Of a stretch of 42,570 nucleotides of DNA, positions 17,523 through 25,445 are shown one piece after another. Both the position numbers and the translations under genes were made by a program. The notes under the pieces were generated by a model. It was not told the origin of the DNA. It was given only the letters and a program-made list of their open reading frames with translations, and ran no database searches. This DNA comes from Chryseobacterium sp. S0630 (GTDB lineage: Bacteria; Bacteroidota; Bacteroidia; Flavobacteriales; Weeksellaceae). The stretch is taken from the NCBI RefSeq assembly GCF_024158915.1, contig NZ_JAMZGF010000049.1, forward strand, positions 1-42,570, given 5' to 3'. The first letter of the stretch is position 1. Every line of letters begins with the position of its first letter.

Positions 17523-18242
17523 ATGATAAAAAAACTTTTCGCTGAATTTTTCGGCACATTTTGGCTTGTTTTCGGAGGGTGTGGAAGCGCTGTTTTCGCA
17601 GCGGGTGTTCCAGACATCGGCATCGGACTTTTAGGCGTTGCTTTAGCCTTCGGTCTTACTGTTCTTACCATGGCTTACGCTGTAGGGCATATCTCAGGAG
17701 GACACTTTAATCCGGCAGTTTCTTTCGGGCTTTTAGCAGGCGGAAGATTTCCTGCAAAAGACCTTATTCCTTACATTGTAGCCCAGTGTTTGGGAGCGAT
17801 TGTAGCAGCAGGATGCCTGTATACAATTCTTAACGGTGCCGGAGCGGTAGAATTCTCAAAACCCGGAGATTTTGCCACTAACTTTTACGGTGAAGCCGTT
17901 TACAATGGAAAAGCTTTCAGTATGGGAGCAGCATTTCTTGCTGAGTTTCTATTAACCGCATTTTTCCTTATTGTAATCATGGGAGCTACGGATAAATGGG
18001 CTAACGGTAAGTTTGCCGGTCTTGCCATCGGTCTTGCGCTTACTTTGATTCACCTGATCTCTATCCCGATTACCAATACTTCTGTAAACCCTGCGAGATC
18101 ACTTTCTCAGGCAGTCTTTATGGGAGGAATTGCGATGTCACAGCTTTGGTTGTTCTGGGTAGCTCCTATTTTGGGAGGAGTTGTAGGTGGATTGATCTAC
18201 AAGTTCTTACTTCAGAGAGATACTGCTGAAATTGCAGATTAA
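17523..18242 (+). CDS. aqpZ: Aquaporin Z, water channel
   Basis: 239 residues, the standard length, with six membrane helices and two half-helices carrying the NPA boxes: HFNPAVSFG (about 61-69) and TSVNPARSLSQA (about 184-195). The arginine after the second NPA (R188) and the His before the final helix set (LTLIHLISIPI, about 174-184) form the narrow aromatic/arginine filter of water-specific aquaporins. The usual GxFWLVFGGCGSA start motif is intact. It acts in the inner membrane for rapid osmotic water flow. It is the only plus-strand gene in this part of the window, with its own -7 box and terminator, hence monocistronic. Confidence 0.97.
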   Translation: MIKKLFAEFFGTFWLVFGGCGSAVFAAGVPDIGIGLLGVALAFGLTVLTMAYAVGHISGGHFNPAVSFGLLAGGRFPAKDLIPYIVAQCLGAIVAAGCLYTILNGAGAVEFSKPGDFATNFYGEAVYNGKAFSMGAAFLAEFLLTAFFLIVIMGATDKWANGKFAGLAIGLALTLIHLISIPITNTSVNPARSLSQAVFMGGIAMSQLWLFWVAPILGGVVGGLIYKFLLQRDTAEIAD

Positions 18243-18265
18243 TTTTTAAAATAATATTCAATGAT

Positions 18266-18294
18266 AAAATCCTGTCAGGCGGCAGGATTTTTTT
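18266..18294 (+). terminator. aqpZ: Terminator of aqpZ
   Basis: Stem AAATCCTG / CAGGATTT with an 8-nt loop followed by T6, about 24 bp after the stop. Confidence 0.9.
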
Positions 18295-18331
18295 ATTTCT
18301 GATTTTGAATAAATTGTTTTGAAATTCTTTG

Positions 18332-18498
18332 TAAACGCAAAGTTTTTATAAAGATGAATTTTATTTAAGGGAGCAAAGTGGTTACGACTACGTCGTTGAT
18401 GAAGTGATAGGTTTTACGATCGCTTAATAAAAATCAATGAAATTGATTCCTTTTTTGCTTTCTTAAATTTTAAATATAGAAAATGAGTCTTTGCGTTA
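18332..18498. repeat. MITE-like intergenic element with AACGCAAAG inverted ends
   Basis: A 167-bp non-coding element bounded by AACGCAAAG (18334-18342) and its reverse complement CTTTGCGTT (18489-18497). It holds CGATCGCT and an internal 7-bp hairpin (AATCAAT-GAA-ATTGATT). Related sequence occurs at 19137-19204 and 30907-31054. Confidence 0.6.
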
Positions 18499-18519
18499 GA
18501 ATAAGAAACCTCCTTAATT

Positions 18520-19065
18520 TTATTTCAGTTTTTTGATTTCAAAAGGATTTTTAAAGATGAGCTCTTCATGTTTTCCTTTAATTTCCATTTTGCGCTGAAG
18601 AAGATTAAGCGCCATTTTTCTGATAAAAAGATCTTTGTCATTCAATTTCCAGTAAGAATCTTCATGAAGTTTTTTAGGTTGGCGAATCAGATAGAATTCG
18701 GTTTCCCAGGTATCTGCATTATGATAAAACTCAATAATTCCACAATGTTCAGGGATAAGAGCTGCATCTACCATTCCCATCGGGAGTAAAAAACTAAAGG
18801 AATTGCATACATAATCTCCACAGGAAATTTTATCATGTTTCAGAAGTTTTTCTCCGGTATCTTTGTTCAGGTAAGATTTTTTGAAATCATTTTTAAAATC
18901 ACTTTTTGAAAATTTGATTTCAATTTCATGACTTCCGCCTTCTGAGTCTATGATTAATATATCCGCTTCCCAATCTGCCTGAAAATAGTTAGTCAGTACA
19001 ATCTCTTTTTCAAAATCGCAGTGGGAATGGATGTAGGCGTGTATGAGTTCTTCTATTTTGAGCAT
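18520..19065 (-). CDS. PD-(D/E)XK nuclease-fold protein (MmcB-like)
   Basis: 181 residues. The core reads WEADILIIDSEGGSHEIEIKFSKSDFKNDFKK (about 32-63): an Asp in the first strand, a turn, then ExEIK followed by SxSDF. This is the PD-(D/E)XK nuclease pattern as found in the MmcB/YraN-related DNA repair family. A following segment (FSFLLPMG, AALIPEHCGIIEFY) matches the 'P..yGLi' strand of that family. There is no signal peptide, so it is cytosolic. It is a lone gene between two repeat-bearing gaps and is often in such families linked to DNA repair or modification. The specific role here is open. Confidence 0.7.
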   Translation of the reverse strand: MLKIEELIHAYIHSHCDFEKEIVLTNYFQADWEADILIIDSEGGSHEIEIKFSKSDFKNDFKKSYLNKDTGEKLLKHDKISCGDYVCNSFSFLLPMGMVDAALIPEHCGIIEFYHNADTWETEFYLIRQPKKLHEDSYWKLNDKDLFIRKMALNLLQRKMEIKGKHEELIFKNPFEIKKLK

Positions 19066-19136
19066 TGGTTATAACTGTAAAATGTACAATGTAAAAAGTA
19101 TTAATGATAATGCGCTCTCTTAATAGTCAATATTAT

Positions 19137-19204
19137 AAACGCAATGTTCACAAAATATTTATTTACTGCTGTTAAATGTTTGCAAAGGCGTTTCACTCAG
19201 CAAA
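19137..19204. repeat. Partial copy of the MITE-like family
   Basis: Begins AAACGCAATGTTCACAAAA, close to the start of the copy at 30907, and ends with GGCGTTTCACTCAGCAA, a 17-bp exact match to 30962-30978. It is shorter than the other copies. Confidence 0.6.
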
Positions 19205-19238
19205 AGTTGTAAATTATATTCAATTATTACTTATTAAT

Positions 19239-19276
19239 AAAAATTCACAAGCGAAGCGAATTGACGATTCACAATT
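19239..19276. repeat. Dispersed repeat, TTCACAAGCGAAGCG type, copy 1
   Basis: The first 20 bp match the reverse complement of 30790-30829 exactly, and about 35 of 38 bp match overall. Located in the gap after the LuxE-like gene. Confidence 0.65.
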
Positions 19277-19295
19277 ACCTTCTGAAGTTGATTTT

Positions 19296-20288
19296 CTAGC
19301 TTACCAGCAGGCTGCATCCTCTGATATCTGAATGATCTATTCTTCCCAATACCTGAAATTTATCACCAACTATTTTCCCTAAGTCCTGGGTTGCAATAAA
19401 TGAGCAGGAATGCGTATTGGCAAGGTCAATAATATTAATAGCTCCTGTTCGGCCTTCTTTTTCGTAAGCCAAAGGATCTTCTGCATTCCGAACCATGATT
19501 CTCATCCAGTTTGGGCATTCGTATTCATTATTTCCAAGAGAATAAGCCTGAGAAAGCAGTTCTGTCATGGAATATTCTGAGTATATTTTGTTTGTTTTAA
19601 GACCTTCCTGCAAGATTTTCAACAATTCATCCTTTGTCATTTCTTCCTTTCTTCCTTTCATCCCACCGGTTTCAATTACCATGAGATCATCAGGGAAGTT
19701 CAGGGATTCTTCGCTTTGCTCAGCATCGCAGTAATCAAGAAAGTCTAATAAGGCAAAGGAAACTCCGAAAAGAATAACTTTCTTATCCTGCAATGTATTT
19801 AATAGCTCAAAAAGTTCAGCATGATTATAAAGAAAATATCCGTTTTCCGGCTTGGCAGATTTCTTCATCAGATAATCTACCATATAGATCAGTGATGAGT
19901 TTTGTTTCTCAAGATAACTTGGAAGCAGTCCCAGAAAAATAAAATCTTCCGGCTTTCCGATAAATTGCTCAAAACTTTTATAAATACTCTCTTCATAAAG
20001 CTCCGGATCTGCAATAAAATGTTTGGAAAGATTCATCTGGGTTGTTCCTGAGCTTTGAAAGAAAAGATCAGCAGACACATTTTTATCCAGGATCTGATGA
20101 TTTTTAAACATTTCAATAGGAAGAAACGGAATTTTCACCAGACTGTCGACATCATCGGGATTAACTTTCAGAAAATCAACGAATTTCCGGTATATTTCAA
20201 CATTTTCATATTGATAACGAAATGTTTTCAATGATGCATTCAGAAAATCCTGTTCAGTCTGTATGTTGAATATATTTTTCAATTCCAT
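19296..20288 (-). CDS. LuxE/PaaK-family acyl-protein synthetase-like protein
   Basis: About 330 residues from the ATG at 20286-20288 (MELKNIFNIQTEQ); a start 36 bp further up is possible but adds a run without family character. The adenylate-forming signature FFQSSGTTQMNLSKHF (about 75-90) corresponds to the SSGTT phosphate loop of LuxE acyl-protein synthetases. Further LuxE-like blocks are LKTNKIYSEYSMTELLSQAY and the C-terminal IATQDLGKIV and GRIDHSDIRGCSLL. Family members activate a carboxylic acid with ATP and pass the acyl group on; the acid here is unknown. No lux reductase or acyl carrier gene is adjacent. Upstream (minus strand) are lpxH and queD, 196 bp away. Confidence 0.85.
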   Translation of the reverse strand: MELKNIFNIQTEQDFLNASLKTFRYQYENVEIYRKFVDFLKVNPDDVDSLVKIPFLPIEMFKNHQILDKNVSADLFFQSSGTTQMNLSKHFIADPELYEESIYKSFEQFIGKPEDFIFLGLLPSYLEKQNSSLIYMVDYLMKKSAKPENGYFLYNHAELFELLNTLQDKKVILFGVSFALLDFLDYCDAEQSEESLNFPDDLMVIETGGMKGRKEEMTKDELLKILQEGLKTNKIYSEYSMTELLSQAYSLGNNEYECPNWMRIMVRNAEDPLAYEKEGRTGAINIIDLANTHSCSFIATQDLGKIVGDKFQVLGRIDHSDIRGCSLLVS

Positions 20289-20452
20289 AATTTTTGAATT
20301 TCTTAATTCCTTACTACAAGGCAATTACAGAGATAAAATATTGTTATTTAATAATTTTTTAATGCATAAAACCTATTTTGGTAGACTTATTGCAATGAGT
20401 TACTTGGAATATGGATTAAAAACAAGAGTGGGTTTTTCCACCCGTTCGAAAG

Positions 20453-20480
20453 TTACCTCTTTTTAGGGGTAATTTTTTTT
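20453..20480 (+). terminator. Plus-strand hairpin with T8 tail, no plus-strand gene before it
   Basis: Stem TTACC(TC) / (GG)GGTAA followed by eight T's, the form of an intrinsic terminator on the plus strand. A second small hairpin (GTGG/CCAC) lies about 20 bp upstream. Neighbouring genes are on the minus strand, where the U-tract after this hairpin is poor. Confidence 0.4.
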
Positions 20481-20483
20481 GCT

Positions 20484-21254
20484 TTATTTTTCAAAAGTCT
20501 TGAGTTCAAAATCTTTTTCAAAAACCCCGTAAGTGAAATAGGAAATCCAGTCTCCAAGGTTGATATATTTTGCATTTTGTTCCAAATCCAGCACCATTGG
20601 CAGGTGTCTGTGCCCATAGATGAAATAATCAATCTTCTGAGTTTTCAGTTTTTCTTTGGAATAAATAATCAGAAACTCTTTATCTTCTCCCAGGAACGCT
20701 TTGTCTTCTTCTCCGGAGATCATTTTATTTTTTTGGGAAAGGTATAATGCAATTTTCATCGCAATATCGGGATGAAGCCATTTGAAGAACCATTGTGCTA
20801 CCGGATTGGTGAATAGTTTCTTCATTCTTTTGTATCCTTTGTCTCCAGGTCCCAAGCCATCTCCATGAGCCAGCAGAAACTGCTTCCCTCCCATTTCAAA
20901 ATATTGTTTCTGATAGAATACAGTACATCCGATTTCTTCTTCCAGATAATCTTTCATCCAGAGATCATGATTTCCGACAAAGAAATAAATATGGATTCCT
21001 CTGTCTTTAAGTTCTGCAATTTTCCCAAGCACACGAACGTATCCTTTGGGAATAACATGCTTCCATTCATGCCAGAAATCAAAAAGATCGCCCATTAAAA
21101 ACAAAACCTGAGCATCTTCTTTGATCTCATCCATCCAGCGTATAAATCTCTCTTCACGCACCTTGCTTTCCTTGGGTGTAGGAGCACCAAAATGCTGATC
21201 TGAAGCAAAGTATACTTTTTTTCCAGGTTCTAAATTAATTGTTGTTTTTAACAC
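20484..21254 (-). CDS. lpxH: UDP-2,3-diacylglucosamine diphosphatase
   Basis: 256 residues. Calcineurin-like metallophosphatase motifs occur in order: SDQHFGAP (18-25; LpxH families have D-x-H), GDLFDFWHEW (55-64), GNHD (98-101), LAHGDGLGPGD (about 128-138) and YGHRHLP near 216. GDLFDFW is the LpxH hallmark. The enzyme splits UDP-2,3-diacylglucosamine into lipid X and UMP in lipid A synthesis at the inner membrane. It starts 20 bp after queD, so the two share an operon with the queD promoter. Length and motifs are complete. Confidence 0.93.
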   Translation of the reverse strand: MLKTTINLEPGKKVYFASDQHFGAPTPKESKVREERFIRWMDEIKEDAQVLFLMGDLFDFWHEWKHVIPKGYVRVLGKIAELKDRGIHIYFFVGNHDLWMKDYLEEEIGCTVFYQKQYFEMGGKQFLLAHGDGLGPGDKGYKRMKKLFTNPVAQWFFKWLHPDIAMKIALYLSQKNKMISGEEDKAFLGEDKEFLIIYSKEKLKTQKIDYFIYGHRHLPMVLDLEQNAKYINLGDWISYFTYGVFEKDFELKTFEK

Positions 21255-21274
21255 CTTCTGAATTTTGTGAAAAA

Positions 21275-21721
21275 TTATTGATTATCTTCTGCAAACCATT
21301 CTCCATAAGAGTTTTCTGTCTCGTGAAGTTTAAGATAAGCTAAAGAAATTCCTTCGGGAAGTCTTGATTTTACTTTAGCAGCAATAGCATACAACATGTT
21401 CTCACAAGTCGGCTGGAAACTGCAATAGATTACTTTATGTCCTTTCTGCTCAAGGTCATCTCCCAATTCTTTGTGTGGAGACAGCGCATTGACAAGAACC
21501 GCATGATCCCATACGTCTACGATCTCAGATTTTACGATACTTTTGATATCTCCGAAATCTACCACCATTCCATTTTTAGGATTTTCAATATCATTAATCG
21601 GTTTTCCCTTCACTGTTACAAACAGTTTATAGGAATGTCCATGCATATTTTTACACTTCCCATCGTAGTTGTAAAGCACGTGAGCCGTTTCGAATGTAAA
21701 AATTTTTGTAATACGTATCAT
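21275..21721 (-). CDS. queD: 6-carboxy-5,6,7,8-tetrahydropterin synthase (QueD)
   Basis: 148 residues of the PTPS/QueD family. Zinc ligands are His14 in FETAHVL and the pair in KNMHGHSY (His28, His30). The catalytic Cys23 in GKCKNMHGH is the position that distinguishes QueD-like enzymes. Other family blocks are GMVVDFGDIKSIV, WDHAVLVN, QPTCENM and the closing LHETENSYGEW. It makes the pterin precursor of queuosine and archaeosine-type 7-deazaguanines in the cytosol. It is the first gene of a queD-lpxH unit. The -7 box TATCTTTG ends 4 bp before the ATG, predicting a leaderless or nearly leaderless mRNA. Confidence 0.93.
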   Translation of the reverse strand: MIRITKIFTFETAHVLYNYDGKCKNMHGHSYKLFVTVKGKPINDIENPKNGMVVDFGDIKSIVKSEIVDVWDHAVLVNALSPHKELGDDLEQKGHKVIYCSFQPTCENMLYAIAAKVKSRLPEGISLAYLKLHETENSYGEWFAEDNQ

Positions 21722-21725
21722 AGTA

Positions 21726-21733
21726 CAAAGATA
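21726..21733 (-). promoter_or_regulatory. -7 box (TATCTTTG) of queD-lpxH
   Basis: Exact TAnnTTTG match ending 4 bp before the queD ATG. Transcription would start at about the start codon. Confidence 0.5.
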
Positions 21734-21794
21734 GGATAAAACAGCTTAATACAGAAAAGACTGTTTCTATTACAGCGATTTTAAAATATTCTTT

Positions 21795-23237
21795 TTAATC
21801 AATTTTGAAAGTCAGATTATGATCCTTGGTTCCATCTACATTGATTGCATGGTAAGGCACAGAAAGCCAGCCGTTTTTATTCATAACAAATTTAAACTGG
21901 TAAGTTTTTCCTTTTTCGAAATGAGATTTTGGTAGTTTCAATTCAAAAGTATTATTCTTTTTCAGGTTCATATAATACAGCTTATCATCAGGATTCCAGT
22001 TATTAAAAGAGCCAGTAACTGAAATATTTCTGATGTACTCTACGCTTTGCCCTTCAGGAAATTGGTATGAGAAAATAATATTATCCTTTTCTGTTCGGTA
22101 GCCATAGTTTTCTTTTTTAAGATTGGGATGAACAAAAGGTTCAGACTTTGTGTACTCTTCTGCCACCATGTATGGGTTCAGCATTCGTTTATCCATCATG
22201 CCAGCAACCTGATTGATCATAGGATAAAAAACCGGAAATTCTTTATATCCGTTGTACATCACTATAATAGCCATATTCTGATCCGGAAAAATTCTGTAAG
22301 CACTTACATTTCCCCCTGAAAAATTATAGGAGTTTATCGTATTAAATGTATCCATATCCCAACCATGAGTAAAGGTGATCTCTTTATTTTTGTATTCAAA
22401 TGGTTTCCACATCAACGCTTGTGTGGCAGGTTTCAGAAAATCATTTTTACTCAAATGAATGCTCCACTGTAAAAAAGCGGGTAATGTAATCGCTACACCA
22501 TTCGCTGAATGCGCTCTTCTTCCTTCTACAAATGTGGATTTTTCATATTGATGTGTATTCTTGTTGTAGATATACTTTACAATCCTGTTAGGAATTTTTT
22601 CAATGGAATTGGATGAAAATACTACCTTATTTTTTGAATCTGAAAACTGATTTTTCAGGATATAATCTTCAAATTTCGCTCCTGTTATTTTTTCAATAAT
22701 CATGGTGATCAGCATGTAGTTGGTCTGATTGTACCTGTAATCACTTCCGGTTTCAAATTCCATTTTCTCTTTGGACAGGCAATGAATAACCTCAGCATTA
22801 GTAGCATCCGACGGAATATCACTGAAGTTAATCCAGTCCGGAAGTCCTGAAGAATGGGAGAGAAGATTTTTTACCTTAACATTTTGCCATTCTTCCGGTA
22901 TATTGTCAACATATTTTGAAATTTTATCTTCCACAGAAAGTTTTCCTTGCTCCACAAGCTGAAAAAGCCCCACGTTTGACATCAGTTTTGTAGTAGAATA
23001 CACCCTGAACATGGAATTGGAGTCTACTTTTTTATCACTTTCCAAGGTTTCTGTTCCATAATATTTCTGAAAAGTCACTTTATTGTTGGTAACAATTCCT
23101 ACGGCCATTCCTGGTATTTCATTGATTTGAATAACTGTCTTTATATAACTGTCTATCGCTTTCGATTGTTCTGCAGTCTGACCATAAGCTGTAAAGAAAA
23201 AGCCTGAAAATAATATTGTTAAAATAGATGATTTCAT
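21795..23237 (-). CDS. Exported serine hydrolase (class C beta-lactamase-like) with C-terminal glycogen-binding-like domain
   Basis: 480 residues, signal peptide to about residue 20. The catalytic SxxK is Ser81-Thr-Thr-Lys84 in VYSTTKLMSN. HSSGLPDW (128-135) is typical of the class C / D-aminopeptidase-like family. The second motif, normally YxN, reads Y169-N170-Q171 in YRYNQTNYML, so Asn is replaced by Gln. The last 90 residues (about 395-480; ISVTGSFNNWNPDD, ELKLPKSHFEKGKTYQFKFVMN) look like an AMPK-type glycogen-binding / CBM48 beta-sandwich, unusual for a serine hydrolase. It is exported to the periplasm or outside; the substrate may be a peptide or ester. It is not predicted to be a resistance enzyme. 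The 71-bp gap to the next minus-strand gene upstream allows co-transcription. Confidence 0.88.
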   Translation of the reverse strand: MKSSILTILFSGFFFTAYGQTAEQSKAIDSYIKTVIQINEIPGMAVGIVTNNKVTFQKYYGTETLESDKKVDSNSMFRVYSTTKLMSNVGLFQLVEQGKLSVEDKISKYVDNIPEEWQNVKVKNLLSHSSGLPDWINFSDIPSDATNAEVIHCLSKEKMEFETGSDYRYNQTNYMLITMIIEKITGAKFEDYILKNQFSDSKNKVVFSSNSIEKIPNRIVKYIYNKNTHQYEKSTFVEGRRAHSANGVAITLPAFLQWSIHLSKNDFLKPATQALMWKPFEYKNKEITFTHGWDMDTFNTINSYNFSGGNVSAYRIFPDQNMAIIVMYNGYKEFPVFYPMINQVAGMMDKRMLNPYMVAEEYTKSEPFVHPNLKKENYGYRTEKDNIIFSYQFPEGQSVEYIRNISVTGSFNNWNPDDKLYYMNLKKNNTFELKLPKSHFEKGKTYQFKFVMNKNGWLSVPYHAINVDGTKDHNLTFKID

Positions 23238-23308
23238 GGAGATGTTTGTTTGATGTTTCCTTAGTAAAAACAGCTGTGGGTCTAATTGTATTACATTAAT
23301 GGAAAAAA

Positions 23309-23701
23309 TTATTCGTTATGTTCTGACTGTAATTGATCAGTTTGAAAGCCTAATTCACTCAAATAATCAAGTCCGTTTTGTATTTCCATTGAATTGAAAC
23401 CCGACCATCCTTTTTTTAATCCCAATACAATAATCTGTTTGATGTATTGTGGCTTATTGAGATTTACCTCATCTTCTGAACCAGTGATTTTATTCACTAG
23501 CTTCACACCTGATTTTAAAGGTTGTCCCAGCACATAATCATCTACAGTAATAAATTTGATGATTAAAGGGGTTTGCTTTTGTCCGTTTAAAAATACTTTT
23601 AAAGTCAAAGTATTAGTTTTAGTTTCAGAATGATATTGATTGGAAACTGAATACAAGTATCCTATAGCATTAACGGTTATTTTTCTTAACTTACTTTTCA
23701 T
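23309..23701 (-). CDS. Unknown small protein
   Basis: 130 residues, no signal peptide or membrane segment, no family recognised. It starts with a basic stretch (MKSKLRKITVNAIGYLYSVSNQYH), then beta-type segments (TLTLKVFLNGQKQTPLIIKFITVDDYVLGQPLKSGVKL) and a helical, acidic C-terminus with GLDYLSELGFQTDQL. It lies 32 bp after the EreA/ChaN-like gene and 71 bp before the serine hydrolase on the same strand, suggesting a shared transcript. The sequence is internally consistent and shows no overlap with other genes. Confidence 0.65.
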   Translation of the reverse strand: MKSKLRKITVNAIGYLYSVSNQYHSETKTNTLTLKVFLNGQKQTPLIIKFITVDDYVLGQPLKSGVKLVNKITGSEDEVNLNKPQYIKQIIVLGLKKGWSGFNSMEIQNGLDYLSELGFQTDQLQSEHNE

Positions 23702-23733
23702 TACCTCGTTTTTCTACCAAACTATTTCAAACA

Positions 23734-24900
23734 TTATTTCACTGTTTTTTCAAATCTGTTAATGACTTTATATTCTTTGTCTTTGATAACAATTTCATAG
23801 TCTCCTTTATCCAGTATTAAAAAACGGCTGTCTTTAGAAGTTTTGAGCTCAATGATATCAGCAGGAATTCCTTGTTTTTCAAATTCTCCTTTTCTGTATG
23901 CTAAAACCATGGCCGGATATATTGAAACTTTAGAAGCCGGAACCTTATAAAACTTTCTGTTTTTGTTCAACATCCAATTGGGTCTGCCTTTAATATATTT
24001 TGTAACGGGATGAATGATTTTAATATCAGTATACAAATCTTTGTCTTCACCATTGTATATTCCCTGATTTTCATCTTTTAAAACAACAGGAACCGTATTA
24101 TTTGTCAATCTTAAAAGTGGTTCATTATACTTCAGGTTACTTTTTTCTGAAAACTGGGTCTGATCAATGGTAAAAGGATTCACACCTGTTAAGTCTGAAA
24201 GTCTTCCTGCCATTGTTTTCTCCCAGGATTTATGAACACCTTCATAAGCGTGCTGATAACCACAATAAATGAGATATTTTCCCTCCTTATTTTTCTGCAT
24301 AAAATCGAAGATATTTTTTGCTTCTCCAATTTCTCTTTCTTTGTTATTTCCTTCCGCTTCGTAAGGAAAAAGCGTAAACCCAATTTTCAAAGCATTGTAG
24401 ATAAAATTTCCGAATTCCGGTTCTTTGGAGTAATATCCGCTACTGAGAGCAGCAAATTTTGTGGTATTTAAAGAATCACTTGCTAAAGTTTCGAGTCCCA
24501 AATATCTGTAGCCTTTATCATATAATCCCTGAAGTAAGGAAGAGGCAAAATTTCTATGACTGGCATTATGATGAGCTTCATTAATGATAATAATCTGTTC
24601 ACTGGCCGCTCTTTCTAAGATATACTCTTTTGCATTGACAGGCTGTAATTTTATGAATTTCAAACTATCTGCAGTACTCAACTTTTTTACACGTCCAAAA
24701 GTCTCATCCCAACTTTCCAATGCCGGTTTATATTGTCCGCTTATTGAGTAGTATGTGGCTGCCATCTGGCTTTTCCAGGATTGACCTTGGGTAGAGTCTG
24801 ATACCTTCTTTTTGATATCATCCGTAAACCAGTAAGAATTTTCCTGGCCATAGCCTATTATGCTTAACAAGAGTAAAGCCAGTGAATAAGAGAATTTCAT
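23734..24900 (-). CDS. Exported EreA/ChaN-like (TIKI superfamily) protein
   Basis: 388 residues with signal peptide (cut near GYGQ, residue 19). The core carries the spaced His/Glu pattern of the EreA / ChaN-like / TraB superfamily: INEAHHNASHR (106-116), YLGLETL (133-139), LFPYEAEGNNKERE (177-190) with the following NIFDFMQK helix, and YCGYQHAYEG (212-221). In such proteins these Glu and His residues form a metal- or substrate-binding centre. Known members include erythromycin esterase, haem-binding ChaN and Wnt-cleaving TIKI, so function cannot be read from the fold. The C-terminal third (about 270-388) is beta-rich and Lys-rich. It is likely periplasmic or surface located. Confidence 0.7.
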   Translation of the reverse strand: MKFSYSLALLLLSIIGYGQENSYWFTDDIKKKVSDSTQGQSWKSQMAATYYSISGQYKPALESWDETFGRVKKLSTADSLKFIKLQPVNAKEYILERAASEQIIIINEAHHNASHRNFASSLLQGLYDKGYRYLGLETLASDSLNTTKFAALSSGYYSKEPEFGNFIYNALKIGFTLFPYEAEGNNKEREIGEAKNIFDFMQKNKEGKYLIYCGYQHAYEGVHKSWEKTMAGRLSDLTGVNPFTIDQTQFSEKSNLKYNEPLLRLTNNTVPVVLKDENQGIYNGEDKDLYTDIKIIHPVTKYIKGRPNWMLNKNRKFYKVPASKVSIYPAMVLAYRKGEFEKQGIPADIIELKTSKDSRFLILDKGDYEIVIKDKEYKVINRFEKTVK

Positions 24901-24929
24901 GTGTATTTAGTTTTTGATTAGGGTTCTAG

Positions 24930-25316
24930 CTAAAAAAACTTCTCCAGCCAGTCGTTTTCCAGACGTTTTATTTTTTTGGTTTCAGGATCAAACAGAATCC
25001 AAAGTGTACTTGAGTCTACCACAAGTTCATCATTACAATAGAATTCAACTTTTCTTGGCTGTTTGGCTCCTTCGGGAGTCAGAGGATAGGTTCTTACGGT
25101 AATGATATCCCCCAGATAAACCTGTTTTTTATATCGGATATGATGATCCAGAAGCATCCAGGCATCGTTTACATATTCTGTTTGCTGTTTCAGAAGATCC
25201 CAGTGTTCCGCTGCTACTTCTTCCACCCAGTGCACATACTGCACATTATTTACATGATTGTTCTGATCAATATGATCTTCTGTTACTTTGATCTGTTTTT
25301 CATACATTAAATTCAT
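24930..25316 (-). CDS. Acyl-CoA thioesterase of the YbgC/FadM hot-dog family
   Basis: 128 residues, the normal length of a single hot-dog (4HBT) domain. The signature DHIDQNNHVNNVQYVHWVEEVA (about 14-35) contains the D-x-x-N/H-HVNN-x-x-Y pattern that places the active-site Asp/Asn at the start of the central helix. ILFDPETKKI near residue 109 closes the sheet. It hydrolyses acyl-CoA or acyl-ACP thioesters in the cytosol; chain preference is unknown. Start is MNLMYEKQ; an ATG three codons in (MYEKQ) is equally possible. A -7 box lies at 25334-25341, so it is probably first in its transcript, with the EreA-like gene 29 bp downstream. Confidence 0.88.
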   Translation of the reverse strand: MNLMYEKQIKVTEDHIDQNNHVNNVQYVHWVEEVAAEHWDLLKQQTEYVNDAWMLLDHHIRYKKQVYLGDIITVRTYPLTPEGAKQPRKVEFYCNDELVVDSSTLWILFDPETKKIKRLENDWLEKFF

Positions 25317-25333
25317 TCTGCTGAAAGTTTACT

Positions 25334-25341
25334 CAAATGTA
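25334..25341 (-). promoter_or_regulatory. -7 box (TACATTTG) of the thioesterase gene
   Basis: TAnnTTTG match 17 bp before the ATG. Confidence 0.5.
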
Positions 25342-25390
25342 TCATTTTAAAACAAAACTTTCTCCATTCAACCCCACACTTTTATGTATA

Positions 25391-25427
25391 AAAAAACGGA
25401 ATCATAAGTTCTGATTCCGTTTTTTTA
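25391..25427 (-). terminator. Strong bidirectional terminator after ompH
   Basis: A 14-bp perfect stem AAAAAACGGAATCA / TGATTCCGTTTTTT with a 7-nt loop, U-tracts on both strands. It is positioned for the minus-strand OmpH gene. Confidence 0.92.
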
Positions 25428-25445
25428 TTCAGTATATTGAAATTC

